A stretch of 48,034 nt of DNA, taken from the NCBI GenBank assembly GCA_017656335.1, contig JACDOA010000009.1:1-48034 (forward strand), read 5' to 3'. The notes under the pieces are model-generated. The model saw nothing but the letters and a program-made list of their open reading frames with translations, did not search any database and was not told where the DNA came from. This DNA comes from Thermosipho sp. (in: thermotogales). Lineage in GTDB: Bacteria; Thermotogota; Thermotogae; Thermotogales; Fervidobacteriaceae. Positions 9,860 through 17,549 of this stretch are shown piece after piece. The stretch's first letter is position 1. The number at the start of each line of letters is the position of its first letter. The translations under genes and the position numbers were made by a program.

Positions 9860-11203
9860 TCAAAAATTATATTTGAATTCTAAATAAAAAGCTAAATCAA
9901 AAATCTTTTCATTATTTTCAGAAGGTAAAAAGTATGGCTTTCCAGCAGAATCCTCAGAATCAACAACTTCTAACTTATTTAAAATAACACCTGTAGTAAT
10001 ATTTGCACCTAAAGTTATTTTACCAAAATTTTTTTCAATAGAATTTTTAAATAAAATTGTTTTTTCCAAAACATTTTCATTTAAAAGATTAAACCCTCTT
10101 TCATACGTACTAGAATCGTCTTCACTCCAAGGATTTACAGGGGATTTAGAACCTGAAATTAAAAATTCCAATGAAGAATGAACCTTATAATTTTGTGGAG
10201 TCCATATTATATCTAATAAAAAGGCTATATTATTTTCCCCATATTTATAGCCAATATAATTGTCTTGATAATCAATTATATAATTATCAAATATAATTTC
10301 CGTATAATAAGTATAACCATAATACAGCGGATTCCCACTTTCCTTTGATGGTTGAAAGGTATATTTTGTTGCTCCAGCATGATATACTCCCAAACTTAAA
10401 TCCTTTCCAATTTCTTTTCTTCCACCAATAGACCAGGCAATTTTATCAACCGTTGGATTATCAGGATTAAATACCCTATTAGCGTTGAAATCATCTATAA
10501 GGATTTGCGCATAAATGTATTTTTCTGAATCATTATAGTCTGCAAAAAAGCCCATAAGTGAATTATCATCAAATATTGCACTATTTTCATAAAATCTTTT
10601 CCTTGCATATTGAATAAAGAAATTTGGAATAGGATTTAAAAAATAATCTAAGTCAAAATTTGTACGTGAAGCATATACAATAGATTCTTCATATCCAAAT
10701 CTAAAATTTCCAAATTTTATAGAATAATATTTAAAATTCATCCCCTTATCTACAAAATTTAAACCATTAGAATAAGATATAAGGACATATCGAGTCTCAT
10801 ATTCAAATTTATCGTCCAAATATTTTATTGAAATTGTTGGTTTCGAATGCCCTAGAGAAGAAAAATACAATGAATAGGGAGATCCTACAATATCATAATT
10901 TGATAGGTTTCCAAGTGAAAATCGTAAATTTTCAACAGAAAATCTTATTCCTGCATCAGTTAGAATGATATAATAATTTCCATAAAAATCTTGCATAAAA
11001 GGAGGAAATTTTCCATCATTTGAAAATAACAAAGAAACATCAAAAGAAAAATTGGTGCTTTCATAACTAATTTTAGGTTGAAATGTATTTGAAAAAAGTT
11101 TCATATCATCTAAAGATAGAATATTTTGAGAATAAAAAAGAGAAAAAGTAGTTCCAAAAGCCATTATAGGAAATAAAAAAAGAAAAATTAATTTCTTTAC
11201 CAT
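9860..11203 (-). CDS. predicted outer-membrane beta-barrel protein (unknown function)
   Basis: 447 residues. Signal peptide MVKKLIFLFLFPIMAFG, then strand-rich sequence full of alternating aromatic residues (for example IYAQILIDDFN, YYTEIIFDNYIID). The very C terminus is LAFYLEFKYNF, ending in Phe with alternating hydrophobics, the usual signature of a barrel inserted by BamA. This fits a porin-like protein of the toga outer envelope. I do not recognise a named family. ATG at 11203 is preceded by GGGAGTGAGAAA. It has its own candidate promoter and is not clearly joined to gap. Confidence 0.65.
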   Translation of the reverse strand: MVKKLIFLFLFPIMAFGTTFSLFYSQNILSLDDMKLFSNTFQPKISYESTNFSFDVSLLFSNDGKFPPFMQDFYGNYYIILTDAGIRFSVENLRFSLGNLSNYDIVGSPYSLYFSSLGHSKPTISIKYLDDKFEYETRYVLISYSNGLNFVDKGMNFKYYSIKFGNFRFGYEESIVYASRTNFDLDYFLNPIPNFFIQYARKRFYENSAIFDDNSLMGFFADYNDSEKYIYAQILIDDFNANRVFNPDNPTVDKIAWSIGGRKEIGKDLSLGVYHAGATKYTFQPSKESGNPLYYGYTYYTEIIFDNYIIDYQDNYIGYKYGENNIAFLLDIIWTPQNYKVHSSLEFLISGSKSPVNPWSEDDSSTYERGFNLLNENVLEKTILFKNSIEKNFGKITLGANITTGVILNKLEVVDSEDSAGKPYFLPSENNEKIFDLAFYLEFKYNF

Positions 11204-11235
11204 TTTCTCACTCCCAAATTTTTTTTACTATTTAG

Positions 11236-11241
11236 ATTATA
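11236..11241 (-). promoter_or_regulatory. candidate -10 box for the beta-barrel gene
   Basis: TATAAT on the minus strand about 33 bases before the start codon and downstream of the preceding gene's terminator. The -35 is weak (TTTTTA about 17 bases upstream). Confidence 0.4.
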
Positions 11242-11261
11242 CTATAAACCATATCAAATAA

Positions 11262-11285
11262 AAACTCGCCCATAATGGGCGAGTT
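11262..11285 (-). terminator. rho-independent terminator
   Basis: Minus strand AACTCGCCCA, 3 bases, TGGGCGAGTT, then TTTATTT: perfect 10-bp stem 18 bases after the stop of the secreted OB-fold-like protein gene. Confidence 0.88.
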
Positions 11286-11303
11286 ATAACTACTTCAATT
11301 TAA

Positions 11304-11924
11304 TTAATTTGCATTGTAAATACATGTTTCTGGTCTTTCAGTGTTCATGTTTCTTCCGTTATTTGTGTTTCTTTCTCTCATACCTCTATTTTGTCCTGCA
11401 TTTTGTCTACTATTTTGTCTTACATCATTTTGTGTGTTTCTTGCTCCATTCCTTCCCATTCTTCCAATATTGTTCCCTCTATTTCCATCTTCCCATCCTT
11501 TTCGTGCAAATACCGGAAAGTTGTTATCCCTTATTACTATCTCTTCCCCATTTATTACTGCTTTTGATAATACAACGTAAGTCTCATCTTCAAGTGTAAT
11601 TAGCCTTCCTGTTATTTCTATTTCCATTCCTTCTTCTAATTTTCCTAACACCCAAATTGGACCTGTGTGAATTTCATATTCTGTTCCATCAACATCTAAA
11701 ATAATTTCTGAACCTTCACCTGGAACTACATTGACTTCTTTGATTAAACCTGTTAAAGTTGTATCTGTAACTGAAGCTCCTTCTGGTAAGTTCCTGTAAA
11801 ATGGTTCAGTCCCTACACTTGGGTTTGTGTTTACCTGTGAATTACTGTTCCATGGCCCTGTTGCAAATATACTTACTGATAAAACTAAAACCGTTAATAA
11901 AATCACACTTACCTTTTTAAACAT
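11304..11924 (-). CDS. secreted OB-fold-like protein with Asn/Arg/Gly-rich tail
   Basis: 206 residues. Signal peptide MFKKVSVILLTVLVLSVSIFA, then a globular part at about 45-130. Its strand pattern (LTGLIKEVNVVPGEGSEIIL, GMEIEITGRLI, ETYVVLSKAVING) resembles small bacterial OB-fold domains. Residues about 140-195 are low complexity (QNSRQNAGQNRG and similar), positively charged and probably disordered. Function unknown; it is likely periplasmic or toga-associated. ATG is preceded by TTGGAGGTGAAAGT. It is a single gene with its own terminator. Confidence 0.6.
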   Translation of the reverse strand: MFKKVSVILLTVLVLSVSIFATGPWNSNSQVNTNPSVGTEPFYRNLPEGASVTDTTLTGLIKEVNVVPGEGSEIILDVDGTEYEIHTGPIWVLGKLEEGMEIEITGRLITLEDETYVVLSKAVINGEEIVIRDNNFPVFARKGWEDGNRGNNIGRMGRNGARNTQNDVRQNSRQNAGQNRGMRERNTNNGRNMNTERPETCIYNAN

Positions 11925-12030
11925 ACTTTCACCTCCAAGTTTTAATGTAGACTTGCATTATCAATATTACTCTGAATTCCTTAGAATAACCTTAATATTA
12001 ACTTAGAGGTTTCTTAAAATTTAAATATTG

Positions 12031-12036
12031 TATACT
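12031..12036 (+). promoter_or_regulatory. candidate -10 box for the DUF445 gene
   Basis: TATACT 20 bases before the ribosome site region, preceded directly by TG. The -35 is not convincing. Confidence 0.35.
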
Positions 12037-12056
12037 TAGAGCTGGGAGGTATTAAA

Positions 12057-13319
12057 ATGAGCCTTTTGAAAAAGTTATTTAAAGACATAATTTTCTGGAC
12101 TATATTAGGAATATATCTTGTATCTTTATATTACTTTAATAAAAATGGATTATTTTTACTTAAAGTTATTGGTGCGCTTTCAATAGGTGCATTGGTAGGT
12201 TATCTTACCAACATGTTTGCAATCTGGATGCTTTTTAACCCAAAAAGGAAATTTTTAGGTATTCAAGGAGTTATTCCTAAAAAAAGAAAGGAAATCGCGG
12301 ACGGAATTTCAACTGTTATTGAAGAAGAATTCATAAATCCTGCTTCAATTAGAAATTTTATCGAAAAAAACTCTGATATATTTATAGATTCAATTGAAAC
12401 ATTTATTGAAAGATATGAAGAAATTAAGATTCCATCGATAAAATCTATTGTCGACGAAAACTACATGTCAATTATCAAAAAAATTTCAAAGAATTTAATT
12501 TCAAATTTACAAAACATAAATTTTGAAAAGTATAATTTTGAAATTTCAACCCTTTTGAAAAATTCTTTGGAAAAACCTTTACTTTTTATTTGGAATAAAT
12601 TAGAAGAAAAATCTCTAGAAGATCTTGGAATTAATCTAAGTGATATAATAATGAATAATCTTGCAAAAATTTTTAAAGAAGAAAAAACTATCAACTCTAT
12701 AAAGATTGGCATTGTTAATACAATAACTAAAAAGGTAAAAGTACCATTTTTACCTATTGAAAGTATGGTTTCAAATTTAGTGGAAAAGTTCATAAATGAT
12801 CTTGTTTCAGACTTTAACAATAGGGAAGACATTTACCTTGAAACCCAAAACTTTATTAATTCATTTTCCTCATCATTAAAAATAAAAGATATCTTAACAT
12901 ATGAACAATTCAAAAATCTAATTCAAGAATTCATTGAAAAAATTGAACTTTCAAAAGTCATTGATTATCTATTATCGAATCAACAAAGTCAAGAATTTGA
13001 AAAAATTATGACTAAAATCTTAGATAAAATTTTTAGTATTGAATTAAACATCACTAAGATATTATCGTTCTTTTCAGTTGATTTAAAATTTATCCTTAAA
13101 TATTTATTCAATAAATATCAGGAGAAAATTACAAATACTTTAGAATCTTTCTTTAAAAAAATTTCTTTTTCTGAAATAGTAAAAGAAAAAATTGAAAGTT
13201 ATTCAGTTGAAGAAATGGAAGAAGTCACTTTGAAGGTTGCAAAAAGGGAGTTAAGATATGTTGAAATTTTTGGTATACCACTTGGAATGCTAATTAGTCT
13301 ATTCCAGATTATTTTTTAA
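12057..13319 (+). CDS. DUF445 family membrane-anchored protein
   Basis: 420 residues. Two hydrophobic segments near the N terminus (residues about 12-30 and 34-60) contain the family-defining GYLTNMFAIWMLF, followed by GVIPKKRKEIADGI. The long middle is helical and charged with amphipathic repeats. A final hydrophobic segment (LGMLISLFQIIF) matches the layout of YheB/DUF445 proteins. Function unknown. Start ATG with GGGAGGT 7 bases upstream. Its 3' end overlaps the convergent pseudouridine synthase gene by 21 bases. Confidence 0.85.
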   Translation: MSLLKKLFKDIIFWTILGIYLVSLYYFNKNGLFLLKVIGALSIGALVGYLTNMFAIWMLFNPKRKFLGIQGVIPKKRKEIADGISTVIEEEFINPASIRNFIEKNSDIFIDSIETFIERYEEIKIPSIKSIVDENYMSIIKKISKNLISNLQNINFEKYNFEISTLLKNSLEKPLLFIWNKLEEKSLEDLGINLSDIIMNNLAKIFKEEKTINSIKIGIVNTITKKVKVPFLPIESMVSNLVEKFINDLVSDFNNREDIYLETQNFINSFSSSLKIKDILTYEQFKNLIQEFIEKIELSKVIDYLLSNQQSQEFEKIMTKILDKIFSIELNITKILSFFSVDLKFILKYLFNKYQEKITNTLESFFKKISFSEIVKEKIESYSVEEMEEVTLKVAKRELRYVEIFGIPLGMLISLFQIIF

Positions 13320-14030
13320 ATGTTTCTTTTTTAAATACAAAAGCTTTTTCAAAACTTCTCCTTCAATTTTCTTAATCTGACCTGGTTTTGAAACTAGCGA
13401 AATATCAACCGGGCCATGAGCTATTCTTCTAAGTTCTATTACATCATGCCCAATGCTTTTAAATAACCTCTTTACTTCGTGTTTTTTCCCTTTTATCATC
13501 TCAACTTTTACAATAGAATAATCAAAACCTTTTTCTAAAATTTCAAAACGTTCTAATTTTAAAAACTCACCTTCGTCTTTGATACCACTTTTTAATTTTA
13601 ATAAGTCTTTAAAGTCTACAACTCCAGTTACTTTAGCAATATAAATTTTCTTTATCCCATATCTAGCACTAGTAAGAACATTTATTAAATCACCATCGTT
13701 TGTTAATATTAACACCCCTGTAGTATCTTTATCAAGCCTCCCAACAGGTCTTAAAGGAGTTTTTATGGAAGATATGAACTTTTTTATAGTATTCTTCTCC
13801 TTTGGATCATAAAGGGTGGTTGTATACCCCTTTGGTTTATGTAAAACATAGTACTCATATTTTTTAGGTTTTAGAACTTTTTCTTCAAATAAAACAATAT
13901 CTCCTTTTTTTACTTCATACCAAGGCTCTTTAATAACGATATTATTAACTTTAATTTTTCCATTAATTATTAAATAATCAGCTTTTCTTCTAGCAAAGCC
14001 ACATAATTGAAGATATTTTTGTAATTTAAT
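13299..14030 (-). CDS. RsuA/RluB-family pseudouridine synthase, apparently starting at ATT
   Basis: 243 residues, typical for the family. S4 RNA-binding domain at about 1-60 (IKLQKYLQLCGFARRKADYLI), catalytic motif GRLDKDTTGVL with the essential Asp, and the C-terminal KGKKHEVKRLF and LRRIAHGP motifs. It isomerises a specific uridine in rRNA. No ATG, GTG or TTG is available where the family begins: going upstream from KLQKYL the frame reads ATT, AAT, GAG, then TGA. AGGTGA lies 6 bases before the ATT, so ATT at 14028-14030 is the best start. The only downstream option (GTG at 13715) would delete the S4 domain and the catalytic Asp. It is last in a leftward cluster with the flavin reductase and hydrogenase regulator genes. 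Confidence 0.8.
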   Translation of the reverse strand: MKLQKYLQLCGFARRKADYLIINGKIKVNNIVIKEPWYEVKKGDIVLFEEKVLKPKKYEYYVLHKPKGYTTTLYDPKEKNTIKKFISSIKTPLRPVGRLDKDTTGVLILTNDGDLINVLTSARYGIKKIYIAKVTGVVDFKDLLKLKSGIKDEGEFLKLERFEILEKGFDYSIVKVEMIKGKKHEVKRLFKSIGHDVIELRRIAHGPVDISLVSKPGQIKKIEGEVLKKLLYLKKKHLKNNLE

Positions 14031-14101
14031 ATTCTCTCACCTTCCAGTCATTTTTTAGAATTAAAACTTAAAAAGTGCCTTGGAAAGTTCTCAGATCATT
14101 T

Positions 14102-14374
14102 TCAATTATTAAAACTCAATCTCATTAAATCTGCCTTTACACCTGGAATTTGATTTAGTTTTTCTTTTAATTCCTCATGTTTTTTTTCATCATCAACAAG
14201 TTCTAAAATAATAAGCCCTGAGTTTGAACAATACTGAGGAACTCCTTCATGTAATCCAAGTCTAGTTTTAATGAAACAACCATATTCTGTTAGTAATTCT
14301 TGAATACTTGTGGCATTCTTTTCTCGGTTATCAATCAAAATAGCCATAACAGTTCTTACGGTAGTATCTGCCAT
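14102..14374 (-). CDS. TM1266-type iron-only hydrogenase system regulator (ACT-like fold)
   Basis: 90 residues with a beta-alpha-beta pattern: TVRTVMAILIDNREKN, then LHEGVPQYCSNSGLIILEL, then LNQIPGVKADLMRLSF. This matches the small NikR-C/ACT-like family exemplified by TM1266, named putative regulators of the [Fe-Fe] hydrogenase system. There is no DNA-binding domain. AGGAGGTGGAAAG precedes ATG, and the stop of the upstream flavin reductase (TAG) lies within this ribosome site, so the genes are coupled. No hydrogenase or maturase gene is in the window. Confidence 0.8.
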   Translation of the reverse strand: MADTTVRTVMAILIDNREKNATSIQELLTEYGCFIKTRLGLHEGVPQYCSNSGLIILELVDDEKKHEELKEKLNQIPGVKADLMRLSFNN

Positions 14375-14385
14375 CTTTCCACCTC

Positions 14386-14892
14386 CTATTTACCCTTATA
14401 CGTAGGTGCGTTTTTTGGAGACTTTCCTTTTACAACTTCCCTGTAATACAAATATGTCATAGGTCTTTTATCACTAACCACTTTAGTATCCACAATTTTT
14501 CCAACAAAAATCGTATGAGTGAAACTATCTACGTAATCCACAACTTCAGCTTCAAACACTGAAACAGCATATTCTAAAACAAGTGGTGTACCAGTTTTAC
14601 CAATTTCGTAATTTATACCTTCAAATTTATCTATATCCCTGCCAGATTTAAAACCGAATCTACCAATAAATATCATAGGTGTTTCTTCACTAAGAACAGT
14701 TACACCAAAAACTTTACTTTTCATTATAAGTTCGTGAGTTAAATTATTTTTATTAATACTTATTGAAACAGCTGGTGGAATAGCTGCAGTTTGCATTAGA
14801 GCATCAACAATCTGTCCATTTAATTTTTCGCTATCACGAGATGTAACAATATAAAGTCCATAACTAATTTTATCTAATGCTTCTTGAAACAT
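14386..14892 (-). CDS. flavin reductase-like domain protein (FMN-binding)
   Basis: 168 residues from MFQEALDK; split-barrel FMN-binding flavin reductase domain over the whole length (ISYGLYIVTSRD, MQTAAIPPAVSISINK, FTHTIFVGKIVD). The C terminus KGKSPKNAPTYKG matches the linker after which related clostridial proteins carry a rubredoxin domain. Here the protein stops, so it is the rubredoxin-less form. It probably acts in NAD(P)H- or ferredoxin-linked oxygen or peroxide handling. The longer frame upstream lacks a ribosome site. A -10 TATAAT lies about 50 bases before the start. Its TAG stop shows that ordinary genes here use TAG for termination. Confidence 0.8.
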   Translation of the reverse strand: MFQEALDKISYGLYIVTSRDSEKLNGQIVDALMQTAAIPPAVSISINKNNLTHELIMKSKVFGVTVLSEETPMIFIGRFGFKSGRDIDKFEGINYEIGKTGTPLVLEYAVSVFEAEVVDYVDSFTHTIFVGKIVDTKVVSDKRPMTYLYYREVVKGKSPKNAPTYKGK

Positions 14893-14940
14893 GTAATCAC
14901 AACCCCTTAAAATTGTTAATAAACCAAATTGTCTACACTT

Positions 14941-14946
14941 ATTATA
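14941..14946 (-). promoter_or_regulatory. candidate -10 box for the flavin reductase cluster
   Basis: TATAAT on the minus strand preceded by GTG, between the clpC terminator and the flavin reductase start. The -35 falls in a T-rich tract and is weak. Confidence 0.45.
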
Positions 14947-14962
14947 CACTAAAACAAACAAA

Positions 14963-14989
14963 AAAATTAGGGTCTCCATTCGGAGACCC
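14963..14989 (-). terminator. rho-independent terminator after clpC
   Basis: Minus strand GGGTCTCC, 4 bases, GGAGACCC then TAATTTTTTTG: perfect 8-bp stem 12 bases after the clpC stop. Confidence 0.88.
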
Positions 14990-15000
14990 CATTTTCTTTT

Positions 15001-17367
15001 TTATGACACAAGTTCTTTTTCTTTTTCTACATTTAATCTACCATTCACTTCATCAACTAAAACCATATCTCCTTCTGAAATTTCACCTGAAATTATTTTC
15101 AATGAAAGTGGTGTTTCAATTTCTCTTTCAATCAACCTTCTCAGAGGCCTTGCACCAAATGCTGGATCATATCCTTTTTCAGCCAAATATTCTTTTGCTT
15201 TATCAGTTAATTTTATCTTAATGTTCTTGTCTTGCAATCTTTTTTCAAGCCTTGCTACAAGTTTTTCGACGATTTCTTTTATATGTTCTTTAGTAAGTGG
15301 CTTGAATATTACAACATGATCAATTCTGTTGATAAATTCAGGTCTAAAGTAATGCTTTAAGTCTTCTCTTACAGATTCTTCTATTTTCTCAAAGTCAATT
15401 CCTGCTTCTACTTTTCTCAATATTTTGTCACTTGCAAGATTGCTTGTCATTATAATTATAGTGTTCCTAAAGTCCACCGTATTTCCTTTACCATCGGTAA
15501 GTCTTCCATCATCAAATACTTGTAAAAGTATATTAAATACTTCCGGATGTGCTTTTTCTATTTCATCTAAGAGAATAACACTATACGGTTTTCTCCTTAC
15601 AGATTCTGTTAATTGACCTCCTTGGTCATATCCTACATATCCAGGAGGTGCACCTATAAGTCTTGCTACTGAGTGCTTTTCCATATATTCGCTCATATCA
15701 ATTCTAATAAGAGCATTTTCTGAACCGAATAACAATTCTGCTATAGTTTTTGCAAGCTCTGTTTTACCTACTCCACTTGGACCTAGGAATAAAAATGTTC
15801 CAATTGGTCTATTAGGATCTTTAATTCCTGCTCTTGCTTTTCTAATAGCATCTGCAACAACTTTTACTGCTTCTTCCTGATCCACCATTCTCTGGTGAAC
15901 AAGGTCTTCGAATTTAAGCAATTTTTCTTTTTCTGATTCCATCATTTTTGTTGCAGGAATTCCAGTCCAAGATTCCACAACTTTTGCAACAGTCTCAGCT
16001 GTTACTTCATTACCACCATATTTCTTTTCAAGTTCTTCGTATTGTTTTTGCAATTGATACATCTGTTGTTTCATTTCTGCAGCTTCTTTGTATTGAGAAT
16101 TAATTGTAAGTTCATCGATTTTTTCACTTAATGAGTTAATTTTTTCTTTAAGTTCAGTAATTTTAGGATCAGCAGTTTTCAAACTTACCTTTGCTGCAGC
16201 TTCATCTATTAAATCTATAGCCTTATCTGGCATGAATCTATCTTGTATGTATTTAGATGATAACTTTGCGGCTGCCTCAATTGCTTCATCTGTTATTTTA
16301 GTATTGTGGTGTTTTTCATATGTTTCTTTTAAACCTTTAAGTATTTCTATTGTTTCTTCTACTGAAGGTTCTTCTACAAGTACAGGTTGGAACCTTCTTG
16401 CAAGTGCTTTGTCTTTTTCAATGTGCTTTCTGTATTCTTCAAGAGTTGTTGCTCCAATTGCGTGAAGTTCTCCTCTTGCAAGTGCTGGTTTTAACATGTT
16501 TGAAGCATCCATTGCACCTTCAGCTGCTCCAGCACCAACAATAGTGTGAAGTTCATCGATAAAGAGAATTAGATTATCTTTCATCTTTTTAATTTCTTCC
16601 ATCACTTTTTTAAGTCTTTCTTCGAATTCGCCTCTATATTTACTACCAGCAAGCATTTTACCGAGATCTAACATTAAAATTCGTTTGTTTTTAAGCTTTT
16701 CAGGTACTTTTCCTTCAATTATTCTTTGTGCAAGACCTTCGACTATTGCTGTTTTACCAACACCAGGATCTCCTATAAGTACTGGGTTGTTTTTAGTCTT
16801 CCTTGAAAGAATTTCAATAACCCTTTCAATTTCTTTATCTCTTCCAATTACTGGAGAAAGTTTTCCTTCTTTCGCAAGTTTAGTTAAGTCAACTGTATAT
16901 TGTGCTAAAACATTTTCCTCTCCACCTAATTCCCCTGATTCTGCTAATTCTTTAACTGCATTTAAAACCGCCTCATAAGTTACTCCATATTTAGAAAGAA
17001 TAGCAGCACATTGCGTTGAAGAATCTTTCAAAACTGCTAAAAGAAAGTGAATCGGTGAAACTTTTGAAGCACTAAATAACTTGGCTTCTTTTCTTGACAA
17101 TTCAAATATTCTAGAAAGTTCATTAGACATATAAACTCCGGAACCAGAACCATAATAAACCCCATATTGACTTTCAATTAACTCTTCTATTCTATCTTCG
17201 ATTTCTGCAGTATTAATTTTTAAAGAATCAAATATTTTTTGAATGCTTTCATCGTGAAGGATTTCATATAAAACATGTTCCGGTTTTAAAAGATTTTGCC
17301 TTCTTTGACTTAAGTGTTCAGCAGCTTGTTGAACTAATTCTTGCATTCTTTCATCAAGGTATCTCAT
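15001..17367 (-). CDS. clpC: ClpC/ClpB-type AAA+ unfoldase
   Basis: 788 residues. Clp N domain at about 1-145 (two repeats), D1 with Walker A GDPGVGKT (about 199-206) and Walker B LILFIDE, a short coiled middle region (about 400-450), and D2 with Walker A GPSGVGKT (about 527-534), Walker B VILLDE and the C-terminal FGARPLRR sensor-2 motif. The short middle region and length favour ClpC over the long-coil ClpB. The ClpP-docking loop is not classical: AGIDFEK sits where ClpC has VGF, so pairing with ClpP is uncertain. ATG 17365-17367 follows GGAGGTGGTATAT; an upstream ATG lies inside that site. A CIRCE-like operator about 30 bases upstream suggests HrcA heat-shock control. Confidence 0.92.
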   Translation of the reverse strand: MRYLDERMQELVQQAAEHLSQRRQNLLKPEHVLYEILHDESIQKIFDSLKINTAEIEDRIEELIESQYGVYYGSGSGVYMSNELSRIFELSRKEAKLFSASKVSPIHFLLAVLKDSSTQCAAILSKYGVTYEAVLNAVKELAESGELGGEENVLAQYTVDLTKLAKEGKLSPVIGRDKEIERVIEILSRKTKNNPVLIGDPGVGKTAIVEGLAQRIIEGKVPEKLKNKRILMLDLGKMLAGSKYRGEFEERLKKVMEEIKKMKDNLILFIDELHTIVGAGAAEGAMDASNMLKPALARGELHAIGATTLEEYRKHIEKDKALARRFQPVLVEEPSVEETIEILKGLKETYEKHHNTKITDEAIEAAAKLSSKYIQDRFMPDKAIDLIDEAAAKVSLKTADPKITELKEKINSLSEKIDELTINSQYKEAAEMKQQMYQLQKQYEELEKKYGGNEVTAETVAKVVESWTGIPATKMMESEKEKLLKFEDLVHQRMVDQEEAVKVVADAIRKARAGIKDPNRPIGTFLFLGPSGVGKTELAKTIAELLFGSENALIRIDMSEYMEKHSVARLIGAPPGYVGYDQGGQLTESVRRKPYSVILLDEIEKAHPEVFNILLQVFDDGRLTDGKGNTVDFRNTIIIMTSNLASDKILRKVEAGIDFEKIEESVREDLKHYFRPEFINRIDHVVIFKPLTKEHIKEIVEKLVARLEKRLQDKNIKIKLTDKAKEYLAEKGYDPAFGARPLRRLIEREIETPLSLKIISGEISEGDMVLVDEVNGRLNVEKEKELVS

Positions 17368-17397
17368 ATATACCACCTCCATTAATTATTTTTTATT

Positions 17398-17424
17398 TTA
17401 TCACTCATGTATTTAGACTGCTAA
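17398..17424. promoter_or_regulatory. CIRCE-like HrcA operator
   Basis: TTATCACTC, 9 bases, GACTGCTAA. The CIRCE consensus is TTAGCACTC-N9-GAGTGCTAA, so 16 of 18 arm positions match and the spacing is exact. It sits between clpC and the divergent GGDEF gene, next to the clpC start. A candidate minus-strand promoter (TTGAAC at 17436-17441, 18-base spacer, TCTAAA at 17412-17417) overlaps it. Confidence 0.72.
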
Positions 17425-17483
17425 ATATAAGGTAAGTTCAACTTTATTTGTTAATTTTTTGTAAAAAATTTTTTAGTATAATA

Positions 17484-17511
17484 TTGAGATTTAATTTTTA
17501 TTTGATATAAT
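17484..17511 (+). promoter_or_regulatory. sigma-A-like promoter of the GGDEF gene
   Basis: TTGAGA, 16-base spacer, TATAAT, ending 38 bases before the start codon. A second TATAAT lies just upstream of this -35. Confidence 0.6.
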
Positions 17512-17549
17512 AATATGATAGGGTACTAACATCCCCGGGAGGGAAAACA

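Noticed and set aside
11309-11599. Hydrophobic Phe/Leu/Cys-rich ORFs on the plus strand
   Set aside because: Shadow of the Asn/Arg/Gly-rich secreted protein on the other strand; no ribosome site.
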